Assembly: GCA_934229625.1 (NCBI GenBank)
Contig: CAKQDU010000004.1
Location: 53,099-117,098 of the forward strand
Direction: 5' to 3'
From: an uncultured Alphaproteobacteria bacterium
GTDB taxonomy: Bacteria; Pseudomonadota; Alphaproteobacteria; RF32; CAG-239
Length of the DNA: 64,000 nucleotides
The notes beneath the pieces are model-generated. The model had not been told where the DNA came from. It ran no database searches and worked only from the letters and a program-made list of their open reading frames with translations. The translations under genes were made by a program, and so were the position numbers. Numbering within the stretch: the first letter of the stretch is position 1; the number at the start of each line of letters is the position of its first letter. This document shows positions 24,900 to 34,700 of the stretch, in pieces.

Positions 24900-26243
24900 A
24901 TGGATAATAAAACGATTTATGCTTTATCAACAGTTTTTGGAAAGTCTGGTGTTGCTGTTATTCGTGTTTCCGGAAACAGAGCTTTTGATGTTGTTGAAAA
25001 AATGACCGATTTGGATATTTCAAAAATTGATAGCCGAAAAATGTATTTAACAGAATTTCACAATCCTGTTTCACGTGAAACACTTGATAATTCATTGGTG
25101 GTAGTTTTTAAGTCTCCGGCCTCATATACCGGAGAAGATACGGTTGAAATAAATTGCCACGGTTCAAAGGCTGTTATTCGCAGTTTTTTAGACGCTTTGT
25201 CTGTTTTGCCGGATTTTCGCTTAGCTGAGCCGGGAGAATTTTCACGCCGCTCTTTTTATAGCGGTAAAATGGATTTAACAGAAGCAGATGGTTTGGCGGA
25301 TTTAATTGATGCCGAAACATCATTGCAGCAAAAAGTTGCCTTGCAGCAGATGGGGGGAGCTTTGTTTGATTTATATAATAATTGGCGCTCCCGTTTAGTT
25401 TCTGTTTTATCGTATATCGAGGCATATATAGATTTTCCGGACGAAGATATACCGCAAGATACTGTTAAAAAAATTGAAAACGGTGTATTTAAAATTTCTG
25501 AGGAAATTGAAAATCATTTACGGCAAAATAATGTTGAAGAACGTTTGCGCGATGGTTTTAAGGTTGTTATTGCCGGTCCGACAAATGCCGGAAAATCAAG
25601 CCTGATAAACGCCATAGTCAAAAGAAATGTTGCAATTGTTTCGGATATTGCCGGAACTACGCGTGATGTTATTGATGCTTATGTTGATATAAAAGGAATT
25701 CCTGTGATTTTTACGGATACTGCCGGATTGCGCGAATCGGACGATAAGATTGAGCAAATTGGCATTAAATTGGCAAAAGATAAAATTTCTGAAGCTGATT
25801 TCTGTCTTTTTTTGTTTGATGCTGAAAAGGATAATGCGTCAATTTTCAATGACTACCTGAAATCTGTTAATGTTCCATATATACTTGTTGCAAATAAACA
25901 AGATAAAATTTCACCGGCTATGCAAAAAAAACTTACGGATGATGGATGTATTTTGGTGTCAGCCAAAGAAAGCCTTAATATAAATATTCTTACGGATAAA
26001 ATTTATGAGTCTTTTCAAAGTATGTATGAAAAAAGCTCATCTTGTTTGATTACTCGTCAGCGCTACAAAGAATCCTTAAATGAATGTTTAGATAATTTGA
26101 AACGTTTTAATTTGCAAAAAGAAATAGAATTATCTGCCGAAGATATTCGCTTGGCTTGCCGTGCTATTGGAAAGATTACCGGTCAGGTAGAAGTTGATGA
26201 AATATTGGATAAAATATTCAGTAGTTTTTGTATAGGAAAATGA
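24900..26243 (+). CDS. mnmE: tRNA modification GTPase MnmE
   Basis: 447 residues. N-terminal folate-binding domain (MDNKTIYALSTVFGKSGVAV, EFSRRSFYSGKMDLTEADGL), then a helical domain holding a G domain with GPTNAGKSSL, DIAGTTRDV, DTAGLRES and NKQD, and the C-terminal FCIGK whose Cys is characteristic. With MnmG it makes the cmnm5 modification at U34 of certain tRNAs. A perfect parS site lies inside the gene at 25067-25082 and encodes VSRET at residues 57-61. Confidence 0.96.
   Translation: MDNKTIYALSTVFGKSGVAVIRVSGNRAFDVVEKMTDLDISKIDSRKMYLTEFHNPVSRETLDNSLVVVFKSPASYTGEDTVEINCHGSKAVIRSFLDALSVLPDFRLAEPGEFSRRSFYSGKMDLTEADGLADLIDAETSLQQKVALQQMGGALFDLYNNWRSRLVSVLSYIEAYIDFPDEDIPQDTVKKIENGVFKISEEIENHLRQNNVEERLRDGFKVVIAGPTNAGKSSLINAIVKRNVAIVSDIAGTTRDVIDAYVDIKGIPVIFTDTAGLRESDDKIEQIGIKLAKDKISEADFCLFLFDAEKDNASIFNDYLKSVNVPYILVANKQDKISPAMQKKLTDDGCILVSAKESLNINILTDKIYESFQSMYEKSSSCLITRQRYKESLNECLDNLKRFNLQKEIELSAEDIRLACRAIGKITGQVEVDEILDKIFSSFCIGK
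25067..25082. promoter_or_regulatory. parS site 1 (in mnmE)
   Basis: TGTTTCACGTGAAACA, a perfect 16-base palindrome equal to the bacterial ParB-binding consensus. It is read in frame as VSRET. Confidence 0.9.
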
Positions 26244-26362
26244 TAAAACGTTGTATTTAAATTTACTGATAAGAAAATACGCTGTATTTAAAAGTTTGCA
26301 GCGTATTTTAATTTGCATTTATTTTGGTTTTGTGATTTATTATAAAAAAATAGAGGCTGAAA

Positions 26363-28207
26363 ATGAATAATATATATGATGTAATTGTAGTGGGTGGCGG
26401 CCATGCCGGTTGTGAAGCGTGTGCTGCGGCGGCGCGTACCGGTGCTAAAACTTTGTTGGTTACCCATAAAATAAGCACTATCGGGGAAATGTCTTGTAAT
26501 CCTGCTATAGGCGGATTGGGTAAAGGGCATTTGGTTCGCGAGGTAGACGCTCTGGATGGTTTAATGGGACGCGTGATTGATAAGGCAGGCATCCAATTTA
26601 GAATGTTGAATTTATCTAAAGGTCCTGCTGTTCGAGGTCCTCGTGCGCAAGCCGACAGAGAATTGTATAAAAAATTTATGCAACAGGCTTTGTCTGAAAC
26701 ATCCGGTTTGGATATAAGAGAAGGCGCTGTTGAGGGCTTGCTTATAAAAGATAAAACTGTTTGCGGTGTGACACTTGCCGATGGTGCGGAAATTTTTGCT
26801 AAAGCAGTTGTCTTAACTACGGGAACATTTTTAAACGGTATAATGTTTACCGGACATAAAACATCTGTTGGAGGACGCGTTGGAGATATTTCTTGCACTG
26901 GTATAACACCGTATTTAAAATCTTTGAATCTGCAAATCGGACGTTTGAAAACAGGGACTCCATCACGCTTAAACGGCGATACGATAAATTGGGATATTTT
27001 GGAAAAACAATCAGGTGATAAAAATCCAATTCCGTTTTCTTTTTTAACCAGAGAACTTAATAATCCCCAAATTGAGTGCGGTGTTTCTTATACAAATGAA
27101 AAAACTCACAAGATTATTCGTGACAATTTTTCTAAATGCGCATTATTTTCCGGTTTGATTACCGGCAAAGGACCTCGCTATTGTCCGAGTATTGAGGACA
27201 AGTTGGTGCGTTTTGCGGATAGAACTTCGCATCAGATTTTTTTAGAGCCAGAGGGGTATAATACTAACGTTGTTTATCCGAATGGAATATCAACGTCGCT
27301 GCCTGCCGATGTGCAAGACGCATTTATACATACAATGAAAGGCTTGGAAAATGTCGAAATTTTGAGATATGCTTATGCTATTGAATATGATTATGTCAAT
27401 CCGCAAGAGCTGAATCATTGTTTGGCTGTTAAAAAGTCTAAAGGTCTATATTTAGCCGGACAGATAAACGGAACAACTGGGTATGAGGAGGCAGCCGCGC
27501 AAGGATTGGTTGCCGGTGTTAATGCTGCTTTATTTGCTTTAAATAAAGGAAAAGAATTTAAGATTGACCGCAGTCAAGGTTATATCGGCGTTATGGTTGA
27601 CGATTTAATTACAAAAGGTGTTGATGAACCGTATCGTATGTTTACATCTCGTTCGGAATATAGATTGGTGCTGCGTGCCGATAATGCTGATGCTCGGTTG
27701 ACGGAGTTGGGGTATGAAATCGGCTGCGTTTCTGAAGACAGATACGCTGTATTTAAAACAAAAGAAGCTAAAATAAAAAAATTTAATGATTTTTGCCTTA
27801 ATAAATATGTGTCATATCCGGAAATAGAATCCTTAGGAATTACAGTTAAACATAATGGCAAAAAAACATTGAAAGATTTACTTGGGTATCAATGTGTTTC
27901 ACGTGAAACAATTTCAAAAATTGCACCAGAAAGCAAGGATATAGATAATTCTGTTTATGAACAGGTTGAAATTGATGCTAAGTATGCCGGATATTTAAAA
28001 CGAGAATACGAAGATATTGCTGTGTTTAAGCGCGATGAGAATTTGCAGATTCGCGATGATGTGGATTACACCAAAATAGGCGGACTGTCAACCGAGATGA
28101 TACAGCGCTTTACTGCCGTAAAGCCAAAAACAATAGGTGAGGCTGCTCGTATAAAAGGCGTTACACCAGCTGCTGTTACAGCCATATTGGGATATATAAA
28201 AAGATGA
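26363..28207 (+). CDS. mnmG: tRNA uridine 5-carboxymethylaminomethyl modification enzyme MnmG
   Basis: 614 residues. FAD motif VVGGGHAGCEACAAAARTG at the N-terminus, then the family signatures CNPAIGGLGKGHLVREVDAL and GPAVRGPRAQADRELY. Further on are TGTFLNG, GRLKTGTPSRL and the C-terminal helical domain that binds MnmE (TIGEAARIKGVTPAAVTAIL). It works with MnmE on the wobble uridine. A parS site at 27895-27910 encodes VSRET at residues 512-516. Its stop overlaps the start of the PHP gene. Confidence 0.96.
   Translation: MNNIYDVIVVGGGHAGCEACAAAARTGAKTLLVTHKISTIGEMSCNPAIGGLGKGHLVREVDALDGLMGRVIDKAGIQFRMLNLSKGPAVRGPRAQADRELYKKFMQQALSETSGLDIREGAVEGLLIKDKTVCGVTLADGAEIFAKAVVLTTGTFLNGIMFTGHKTSVGGRVGDISCTGITPYLKSLNLQIGRLKTGTPSRLNGDTINWDILEKQSGDKNPIPFSFLTRELNNPQIECGVSYTNEKTHKIIRDNFSKCALFSGLITGKGPRYCPSIEDKLVRFADRTSHQIFLEPEGYNTNVVYPNGISTSLPADVQDAFIHTMKGLENVEILRYAYAIEYDYVNPQELNHCLAVKKSKGLYLAGQINGTTGYEEAAAQGLVAGVNAALFALNKGKEFKIDRSQGYIGVMVDDLITKGVDEPYRMFTSRSEYRLVLRADNADARLTELGYEIGCVSEDRYAVFKTKEAKIKKFNDFCLNKYVSYPEIESLGITVKHNGKKTLKDLLGYQCVSRETISKIAPESKDIDNSVYEQVEIDAKYAGYLKREYEDIAVFKRDENLQIRDDVDYTKIGGLSTEMIQRFTAVKPKTIGEAARIKGVTPAAVTAILGYIKR
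27895..27910. promoter_or_regulatory. parS site 2 (in mnmG)
   Basis: TGTTTCACGTGAAACA, identical to sites 1 and 3, in the same reading frame (VSRET). Confidence 0.9.
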
Positions 28208-29043
28208 TGATTCAAAATTTTTCGTATCACACGCATACAAATTTTTCTGATGGTAGAAATACTTTAGAAGAAATGGTTGCTGCTGCAAAGAAAAAAGGGT
28301 TTTGCGAGCTTGGTATCAGCGACCATTTATGCGTGCATAAAAATATTAAGCAAAGTAAATCTTGGCCGTTATGGGAAAAAAGAGGAAATAGTCATATTTT
28401 TAAAAATGACTTTGAAACAATTTTGCCTGATTTTCAAAAACATTGTGAATATATTAGAAAAATCTCGCATAAAAGCGGCATAAAGTTATATGTGGGTTTT
28501 GAGGTAGATTATTTTACTTATGATGGATGGTTTTCTGAGTTACAGGACTTTTTAAGTAAGTTGGATTATGATTATGTGATTACCGGCAATCACATGCTTT
28601 TTGATGAAAAATGTGAAAATATTATAGATTTGTATGATTTGCCTGCTTTCTATGATGATGAAACTTTGCAAAATGAATTATTGCTTCGGCATTTTAAAAC
28701 TATTGAAATGGCGGTAAAAAGCGGTGTATTTAAATTTTTGGCGCATTTAGACTATGCTCGTAAGCTTGGGGAAATATGTTCTGCCGATAAATTTATACCT
28801 CAGAAAATACATATTTTGGATGCGCTTCAAAACAAAAATATGGGAATGGAAATCAGCACTAAAGGATTGAGAAAAATTAACGATTTTTATCCGGATGAAC
28901 AGATTTTGAGAGAGGCGTCAAAACGTAATATTCCATTTGTAATAAGCGATGATGCTCATGTTGTTTCCGAATTAGGAGATAGATTTGATTTGGCTGAAAA
29001 ACGCTTGTCCTTGTTTAATATAAAAAATCGTTTAAAGTTTTAG
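28204..29043 (+). CDS. PHP-domain phosphatase, histidinol-phosphatase-like
   Basis: 279 residues. The PHP metal motifs are in order: YHTHTNFSDGRNTLEEMV near the start, GISDHLCVH, an acidic strand VGFEVDYF, TGNHM, FLAHLDYARKLG and a final SDDAHVVSELGDRFD. This fits the HisK/HisJ type that removes phosphate from histidinol phosphate. No other histidine genes are close, so another phosphate ester is possible. The start codon overlaps the mnmG stop in ATGATGA, and either ATG could be used. Confidence 0.8.
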   Translation: MMIQNFSYHTHTNFSDGRNTLEEMVAAAKKKGFCELGISDHLCVHKNIKQSKSWPLWEKRGNSHIFKNDFETILPDFQKHCEYIRKISHKSGIKLYVGFEVDYFTYDGWFSELQDFLSKLDYDYVITGNHMLFDEKCENIIDLYDLPAFYDDETLQNELLLRHFKTIEMAVKSGVFKFLAHLDYARKLGEICSADKFIPQKIHILDALQNKNMGMEISTKGLRKINDFYPDEQILREASKRNIPFVISDDAHVVSELGDRFDLAEKRLSLFNIKNRLKF

Positions 29044-29107
29044 TGAATAACAATTATATTTTGTTGCATAAAAATTTAAATAGCATACTGTATTATCAGA
29101 GGTAAAA

Positions 29108-29755
29108 ATGAATTTTGATGAAGAAGTTTTAAAATATGATGTTTCACGTGAAACATTGCAAAAAATGAAAGATTTTCTGCAAATTCTTTTAGAGTGGAAC
29201 AAGAAAATCAATTTAGTAAGCAAAAATGCTGAAAAAGAACTCGAAACTCGTCATTTATTAGATTCCTTACAGTTGATAAAATATATACGTGATGATGCTA
29301 AGCTTATTGTTGATGTCGGCAGCGGCTCAGGATTTCCCGGTGTTGTTTTGGCTATAGCATGTCAGGAAAAAATCCCGTCAGCGAAAATTGTTTTGGTTGA
29401 AAGTATTGCTAAAAAAGCGCTGTATTTAAAGGATGTTTGTTCACGATTGGGTTTATGCAATGTTGAGGTTATCAATAAACGTGCTGAAAACATTGTATTT
29501 AAAAATGTTGACTTTATAACTGCCCGTGCTGTTGCTTCTGTTGATAAAATTTTTGCCTGCACAGGCGGACTGCGCTCAAAAAATACAAAATATATTTTAC
29601 CAAAAGGTCATACCTGTAATGAGGAACTTAATGAGGCCGGTAAAAAATGGAATATGAATATTGAAGTTTTTGATAATTTATATGCGCGCTCCAACGAGGT
29701 TGAAAGCGGAAAAGAAGGTTTTGTTTTTTGTTTGTCCGAGGTGAAAAGAAAATGA
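29108..29755 (+). CDS. rsmG: 16S rRNA (guanine527-N7)-methyltransferase RsmG
   Basis: 215 residues, family length. LLEWNKKINLVSKNAEKELETRH, the SAM-binding loop VDVGSGSGFPGVVLAI, and the later motif NKRAENI followed by ARAVASVDKIF are diagnostic. It methylates G527 of 16S rRNA. The third parS lies at residues 12-16. The parA start overlaps its stop by ATGA. AGAGGTAAAA precedes the ATG. Confidence 0.95.
   Translation: MNFDEEVLKYDVSRETLQKMKDFLQILLEWNKKINLVSKNAEKELETRHLLDSLQLIKYIRDDAKLIVDVGSGSGFPGVVLAIACQEKIPSAKIVLVESIAKKALYLKDVCSRLGLCNVEVINKRAENIVFKNVDFITARAVASVDKIFACTGGLRSKNTKYILPKGHTCNEELNEAGKKWNMNIEVFDNLYARSNEVESGKEGFVFCLSEVKRK
29140..29155. promoter_or_regulatory. parS site 3 (in rsmG)
   Basis: TGTTTCACGTGAAACA, perfect palindrome, again encoding VSRET. 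It is 0.6 kb before parA. Confidence 0.9.
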
Positions 29756-30519
29756 AAATAATATCTGTAGCAAATCGCAAAGGCGGTGTGGGTAAAACTA
29801 CAACGACAATCAATATCGCCACAGCTTTATCAGCGATAGGGCGTAAAGTTTTGGTTATAGATTTTGACCCACAAGGCAACGCCACAACATCAATGGGTAT
29901 AGCAAAACAAAAAGAAAATTATTCATCTTATGATGTTTTAATCGGTAAGTGCGATGTGAAAGAAGCTGTGCTGCACACAGATTTGCCTCGTTTTGACATG
30001 ATACCGTCTTCACCTGATTTGGCTGCGGCTGAAATAGAATTGGTTGAGGTCGAAAAGCGCGAGTTTGTTTTGAAGAAAGCTTTAAGCAATTTGACCTCGG
30101 TTTATGATTATGTGCTGATTGATTGCCCGCCGTCATTAAATTTAATAACAATTAACGCGCTGGTTAGCTCTGATTCTGTTATGGTTCCGCTGCAATGCGA
30201 GTTTTTGGCATTGGAGGGTTTGGCCGACTTAATGAAAAATATCAACGCTATAAAACGTAATTTCAATCCGTCATTAGCTTTGCAGGGAATCATTTTAACA
30301 ATGTATAGCCGGCAAAATAATTTAAGCCAGATGATTGAGGCTGATGTGCGCAAATATTTTGGTGATAAGGTATATCAAACTGTTATACCGCGCAGCGTGC
30401 GTATAGCCGAGGCGCCATCGCATGGAAAGCCTATTTTGATATATGATTTTAAGAGCGCTGGTGCGCAGGCATATATTCAACTTGCAAAAGAAGTTTTGAA
30501 AAGAGAAAAGGAGTTATAA
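29752..30519 (+). CDS. parA: chromosome partitioning ATPase ParA (Soj)
   Basis: Start at the ATG at 29752, overlapping the rsmG stop; the longer frame begins with a TTG. 255 residues. Deviant Walker A KGGVGKTTTTINIATAL, DFDPQGNATTSMG, Walker B YVLIDCPPSLNL, and PLQCEFLALEGL are all typical. It dimerises on ATP, binds DNA non-specifically and moves ParB-parS complexes. It has no long N-terminal HTH, so it is the chromosomal type. parB begins right after its stop. Confidence 0.96.
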   Translation: MKIISVANRKGGVGKTTTTINIATALSAIGRKVLVIDFDPQGNATTSMGIAKQKENYSSYDVLIGKCDVKEAVLHTDLPRFDMIPSSPDLAAAEIELVEVEKREFVLKKALSNLTSVYDYVLIDCPPSLNLITINALVSSDSVMVPLQCEFLALEGLADLMKNINAIKRNFNPSLALQGIILTMYSRQNNLSQMIEADVRKYFGDKVYQTVIPRSVRIAEAPSHGKPILIYDFKSAGAQAYIQLAKEVLKREKEL

Positions 30520-31431
30520 ATGAACGCAAATAACAAAAAGTTTGGTTTGGGCCGCGGTCTTGAAGCTTTGCTCGGTGACGAAGATATGAATCTAAATTTG
30601 GATGATGAAACCGCAGATGTCGGCAGTTTTGTTGAAAACGCTGTATTTAAATCTGAAAAAAATGAAATAAAAATATCTGATATTGTTCCGTGTTCATTTC
30701 AGCCGCGAACAGAATTTGATAGGGACGCGCTAGAGTCTTTGGCACAGTCCATAAAAGAAAAAGGGGTTTTGCAGCCGCTTCTTGTTCGCAAAAAAAACGA
30801 TAAATATGAAATTATTGCCGGTGAACGCCGGTGGCGCGCCGCACAGCTTGCCGGTTTAGATAAAGTTCCGGCTATCATTAAAGATTTGACGGATAGCGAA
30901 ACTTTGGAAATTGCGTTAATAGAAAATCTGCAACGTGAAAATCTGTCGGCGATTGAAGAAGCCGAAGGTCTAAATCGTTTGATGAATGAATATGCATACA
31001 CCCAAGAAGTCATTGGCAAAGTAATAGGTAAATCACGCAGCTATATCGCTAACACGCTCCGCCTTTTAGGTTTGCCCGATGAAATTAAACAAATGGTTAG
31101 AGAAAATAAACTTTCTGCCGGACATGCACGTGCTTTAATCGGCTGCGAAAATTCTGTTGAATTGGCAAACAAAATAGTTAAAGAGGGTTTGAGCGTCAGA
31201 GAAGCAGAAACTTTGGCGGCAAATGTCAAAGGTATAAACATAAAAAATATTGCCCCGAAAGAACCTAAGCCAGTTGATAGAGATTTAGAAAAAATTATGG
31301 CTGATTTGGAAGAAAAATTAAAACTTAAAGTTAAAATAAATGCTGGAAAAAAAGGTAAAGGTAGTATAACATTGCACTATAACACGCCAGCGGAATTAAG
31401 TAATCTTCTGGATATTTTAGAACAAAGATAG
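30520..31431 (+). CDS. parB: chromosome partitioning protein ParB
   Basis: 303 residues. N-terminal FGLGRGLEALLGD (ParA-interaction end), the CTP-binding region (IVPCSFQPRTEFD, EIIAGERRWRAAQLAGL, ENLQRENLSAIEEAEG), a central HTH (IGKVIGKSRSYIANTLRLLG) and a C-terminal dimer domain. It loads on parS as a CTP-dependent clamp; three perfect sites lie within 5.5 kb upstream. The ATG directly follows the parA TAA. Confidence 0.96.
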   Translation: MNANNKKFGLGRGLEALLGDEDMNLNLDDETADVGSFVENAVFKSEKNEIKISDIVPCSFQPRTEFDRDALESLAQSIKEKGVLQPLLVRKKNDKYEIIAGERRWRAAQLAGLDKVPAIIKDLTDSETLEIALIENLQRENLSAIEEAEGLNRLMNEYAYTQEVIGKVIGKSRSYIANTLRLLGLPDEIKQMVRENKLSAGHARALIGCENSVELANKIVKEGLSVREAETLAANVKGINIKNIAPKEPKPVDRDLEKIMADLEEKLKLKVKINAGKKGKGSITLHYNTPAELSNLLDILEQR

Positions 31432-31442
31432 GAGAACATAAA

Positions 31443-31685
31443 ATGACTACAATTTTGGAAAAAATGTTAGATAATTGCAAAAAAGCCGGATATTATCCGA
31501 CACAAAACATCGAAAAAATCGCCAAAGCAAAAAATATGATGTTTGGAGATAGTGAGTGGCAGCGCTGCCCTTGCGATGGGAATAATGAAAAAAGATATTG
31601 CATTTCAGAACTTTGCCGCAGCGATATTGAGCGTGACGGCATCTGCCATTGTCGTTGCTATCAAAAAGCAAGCTCAGATAAGTAA
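31443..31685 (+). CDS. ferredoxin-thioredoxin reductase catalytic-chain-like protein
   Basis: 80 residues with seven Cys in the C-terminal half: CPC at 42-44, C53, C58, CHC at 68-70 and C72. The order CPC ... C ... C ... CHC resembles the catalytic beta chain of ferredoxin-thioredoxin reductase, which holds a 4Fe-4S cluster beside a redox disulfide. The second CPC of plant enzymes is replaced here by CISELC. AGGAGAACATAAA precedes the ATG. It lies 11 bases after parB and ends at a terminator before dnaE. A redox role is likely; the partner is unknown. Confidence 0.6.
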   Translation: MTTILEKMLDNCKKAGYYPTQNIEKIAKAKNMMFGDSEWQRCPCDGNNEKRYCISELCRSDIERDGICHCRCYQKASSDK

Positions 31686-31698
31686 TTGATTGTTGAGG

Positions 31699-31719
31699 GG
31701 CGCCTTATGGCGCCTTTAT
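31699..31719 (+). terminator. terminator just before dnaE
   Basis: GGCGCC-TTAT-GGCGCC followed by TTTATT. It ends 6 bases before the dnaE ATG, so a dnaE promoter would have to lie inside or ahead of the hairpin, or read-through feeds dnaE. Confidence 0.7.
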
Positions 31720-31725
31720 TAGCAA

Positions 31726-34700
31726 ATGACCGAGCCGAAATTTATACATCTTCGTGTACATACTGCATATTCGCTGTCGCTTGGTGCTATGCTGGTGCCT
31801 AAATTAGTGCATAAAATGCATGATTTAGGCATACCGTGCTGCGCCATCACAGACAGGGGCAATTTATTTGGCGGTAAATGTTTTTCTAAATACGCATCAG
31901 ATGAAGGAATTAAGCCGATTCTCGGCTCAGAACTCTGCGTTCATAACGAGGATTCGGAAAATTTGGCTCTGTCTAAAGGGAAAGAGCTTCCGCCTGATAG
32001 AATTATACTGCTTGTAAAAAACGAAACCGGCTACAAATCTATTATGAAAATGTTTCGCCGCTATTATCTCGATAATATGGAGAATAGCGATACTCCGCAG
32101 CTAAATATGCAAAATCTACGTGATTTTAATGATGGACTTATTTGTCTTACAGGTGGTTACGAAGGTCCTATCGGTCGTTTGATTCTGCAAAATCGCAAAG
32201 AAGAAGCAGAACAAAAACTTCTGGAATATAAAGAGATTTTTGGCGACAGATTATACATGGAAATTTCCCGTGTCGGATACGAAGAAGAAAAGAAAACAGA
32301 GCCGGTGTTTTTGGAATTTGCTTACAAACACAACATACCGCTTGCGGCAACAAACGATGTTTTCTTTTTTGATGAGGGTATGTATGAGGCGCATGACGCG
32401 CTTTGCTGTATTGCCGCCGGAGAATATGTGGCAAACGAAAACCGCCGTAAATATCTGCCGGGGAACCATTGGCGAACTGAGGCAGAAATGCTTGAGTTGT
32501 TTAAAGATATTCCAGAAGCGCTTGAAAATACGGTAAATATTGCTAAACGCTGTAATTATCTTTCGTACAAAATGGAGCCTCTGCTGCCGATTTTTATTTG
32601 TCCTGAAGGTAAAACTCAAGACGAATTTATCACGGAAGAAGCCTATAAAGGCTTGAATGAGCGTATGAAAATTCAAGTTTATCACGATGGAATGACGGCG
32701 GAAGAACGTGCGGAAACAGACCGGCATTATTATGAGCGCTTGGATTATGAATTAAGCGTTATCAAAAAAATGGGGTTTCCTGGATATTTTCTTATCGTGT
32801 CAGATTTTATCCGTTGGTCAAAAACACATGGCGTGCCTATTGGACCTGGGCGTGGTTCCGGTGCCGGTTCTATTGTGGCGTGGGCCTTGAAAATTACCGA
32901 CCTTGACCCGATTCGCTTAGATTTGCTGTTTGAACGTTTTTTGAACCCGGAACGTGTAAATATGCCGGATTTTGATGTGGACTTGTGTCAGGAAAACCGC
33001 CATAAAACCATTGAATATGTGCAAAAAAAATATGGCTACGACCACGTTGCGCAAATTATCACCTATGGTAAACTGCAATCAAAAGCGGTAATTCGCGATG
33101 TGGCGCGTGTTTTGCAAATGCCATATAGCCAAGCTGATAGAATATCTAAAATGATTCCGCCGGGACAGGGTGGTAAAAACCCGACGCTGCCGGAAGCGCT
33201 CGAACAAGTGCCGGAATTAGAAGAAATGCGCGTGAAAGACCCGCAGATTAACAAGCTGTTTGATATAGCGATGAAGCTTGAGGGGTTATACCGCAATTCA
33301 GGAATGCACGCCGCCGGTGTGGTAATCGGCGATAGACCGCTTGACCAACTTGTTCCGCTTTATAAAGACCCTCGCGCCGAAATGCCGGTTACGCAATATG
33401 ATATGAAATTTGTGGAAGAAACAGGTCTGATTAAGTTTGACTTTTTGGGTCTAAAAACACTTACGGTTATCAAACGCGCGGTGGATTGGGTGAAGAAAAC
33501 ACGCGGTATAGAGCTGGATATGGCTTCTGTTCCGCTGGATGATAAGCCTACATATGAACTGATGCAAGAGGGTAACACCAGCGCCATTTTCCAATTTGAA
33601 TCTTCCGGTATGCGCGACGTAATGAAACAAATTAAACCCGACCGTTTTGAAGATTTAATCGCTGTTATCTCTCTTTATCGCCCGGGGCCTATGGATAATA
33701 TTCCGACCTATATCAACCGCAAGCACGGACGCGAGGAAATTAAATATCTGCATCCGGATTTGGAGCCGATTCTCGGTGAAACTTACGGAATTATGGTTTA
33801 CCAAGAGCAAGTGATGAAAATTGCTCAGGTTTTGGGTGGATATACGCTTGGCGGCGCCGATAAACTGCGTAAAGTTATGGGTAAGAAAATGCGTGATGAA
33901 ATTCCGCATCAGCGTCAGATGTTTACCGATGGAGCCATAAAAAAAGGCATAGACGGAGAAGTCGCAAAAACTATTTTTGACCAAATGGAAAAGTTTGCTT
34001 CTTATGGTTTTAACAAATCGCACGCCGCCGCATATTCGCTGATTTCTTACCAAACAGCGTATTTAAAGGCGCATTATCCGGTGGAATTTATGTGCGCCAT
34101 TATGGATTTTGATATAACCAACACCGAAAAAGTGTTGTTTTATACCGAAGAGTTCAAAAAAATGGGATATAAAGTTTTGCCGCCGGATATAAATATGTCT
34201 AACGCTTTGTTTAAGGTGGAGGGAAACAATATTCGTTTTGCTCTCGCAGGTCTAAAAGGCGTGGGCGAGGCCAATATGAACGCCATTGTTGAAGAACGAG
34301 AAAAAAATGGTAAATTCAAAGATTTATCAGATTTTATACATCGCGTTGATATAAAGCAAATCAATCGCAAACAGCTTGAACAATTGATAAAAGCCGGCGC
34401 ATTTGATTGTTTAGATAAAAATCGCGGCAAATTGTTTGCGAATATTGAGAACATTATGCGTCACATGGCGGCTGCCGCAGAACTGAAAACAAGTAGTCAA
34501 ACTTCATTATTTGGCAGCGAGGAGCTGAATGCAAAAGTAAAACTTCAAGATAAACCGGATTGGCCGGCTCTGGAGCGTTTACAACTGGAGGCGGAATCTA
34601 TTGGTTTTTATCTGTCGGCGCATCCGCTTGATGTCTATAAGGAAAGCATGGAGCGTTTGGGCGTTACCACTTATGCTGATGCAATAAAAGGTATTAAGAC

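Larger units (their letters stand above)
25484..30651 (+). repeat. cluster of the word TGTATTTAAA around parS and parAB
   Basis: Eight exact same-strand copies start at 25484, 26252, 26283, 27748, 28725, 29421, 29494 and 30642; a ninth with CGTATTTAAA is at 26910. Several share the longer GCTGTATTTAAA. They fall in mnmE, the mnmE-mnmG gap (two), mnmG, the PHP gene, rsmG (two) and parB, in more than one reading frame. By eye the rest of the window has only 37338, 44663 (reverse) and a CGTATTTAAA at 34058. Confidence 0.6.

Noticed and set aside
26244..26362. mnmE-mnmG gap as a replication origin
   Set aside because: Only 119 bases with no DnaA box (TTATCCACA type) that I can see; two TGTATTTAAA words are not enough evidence.
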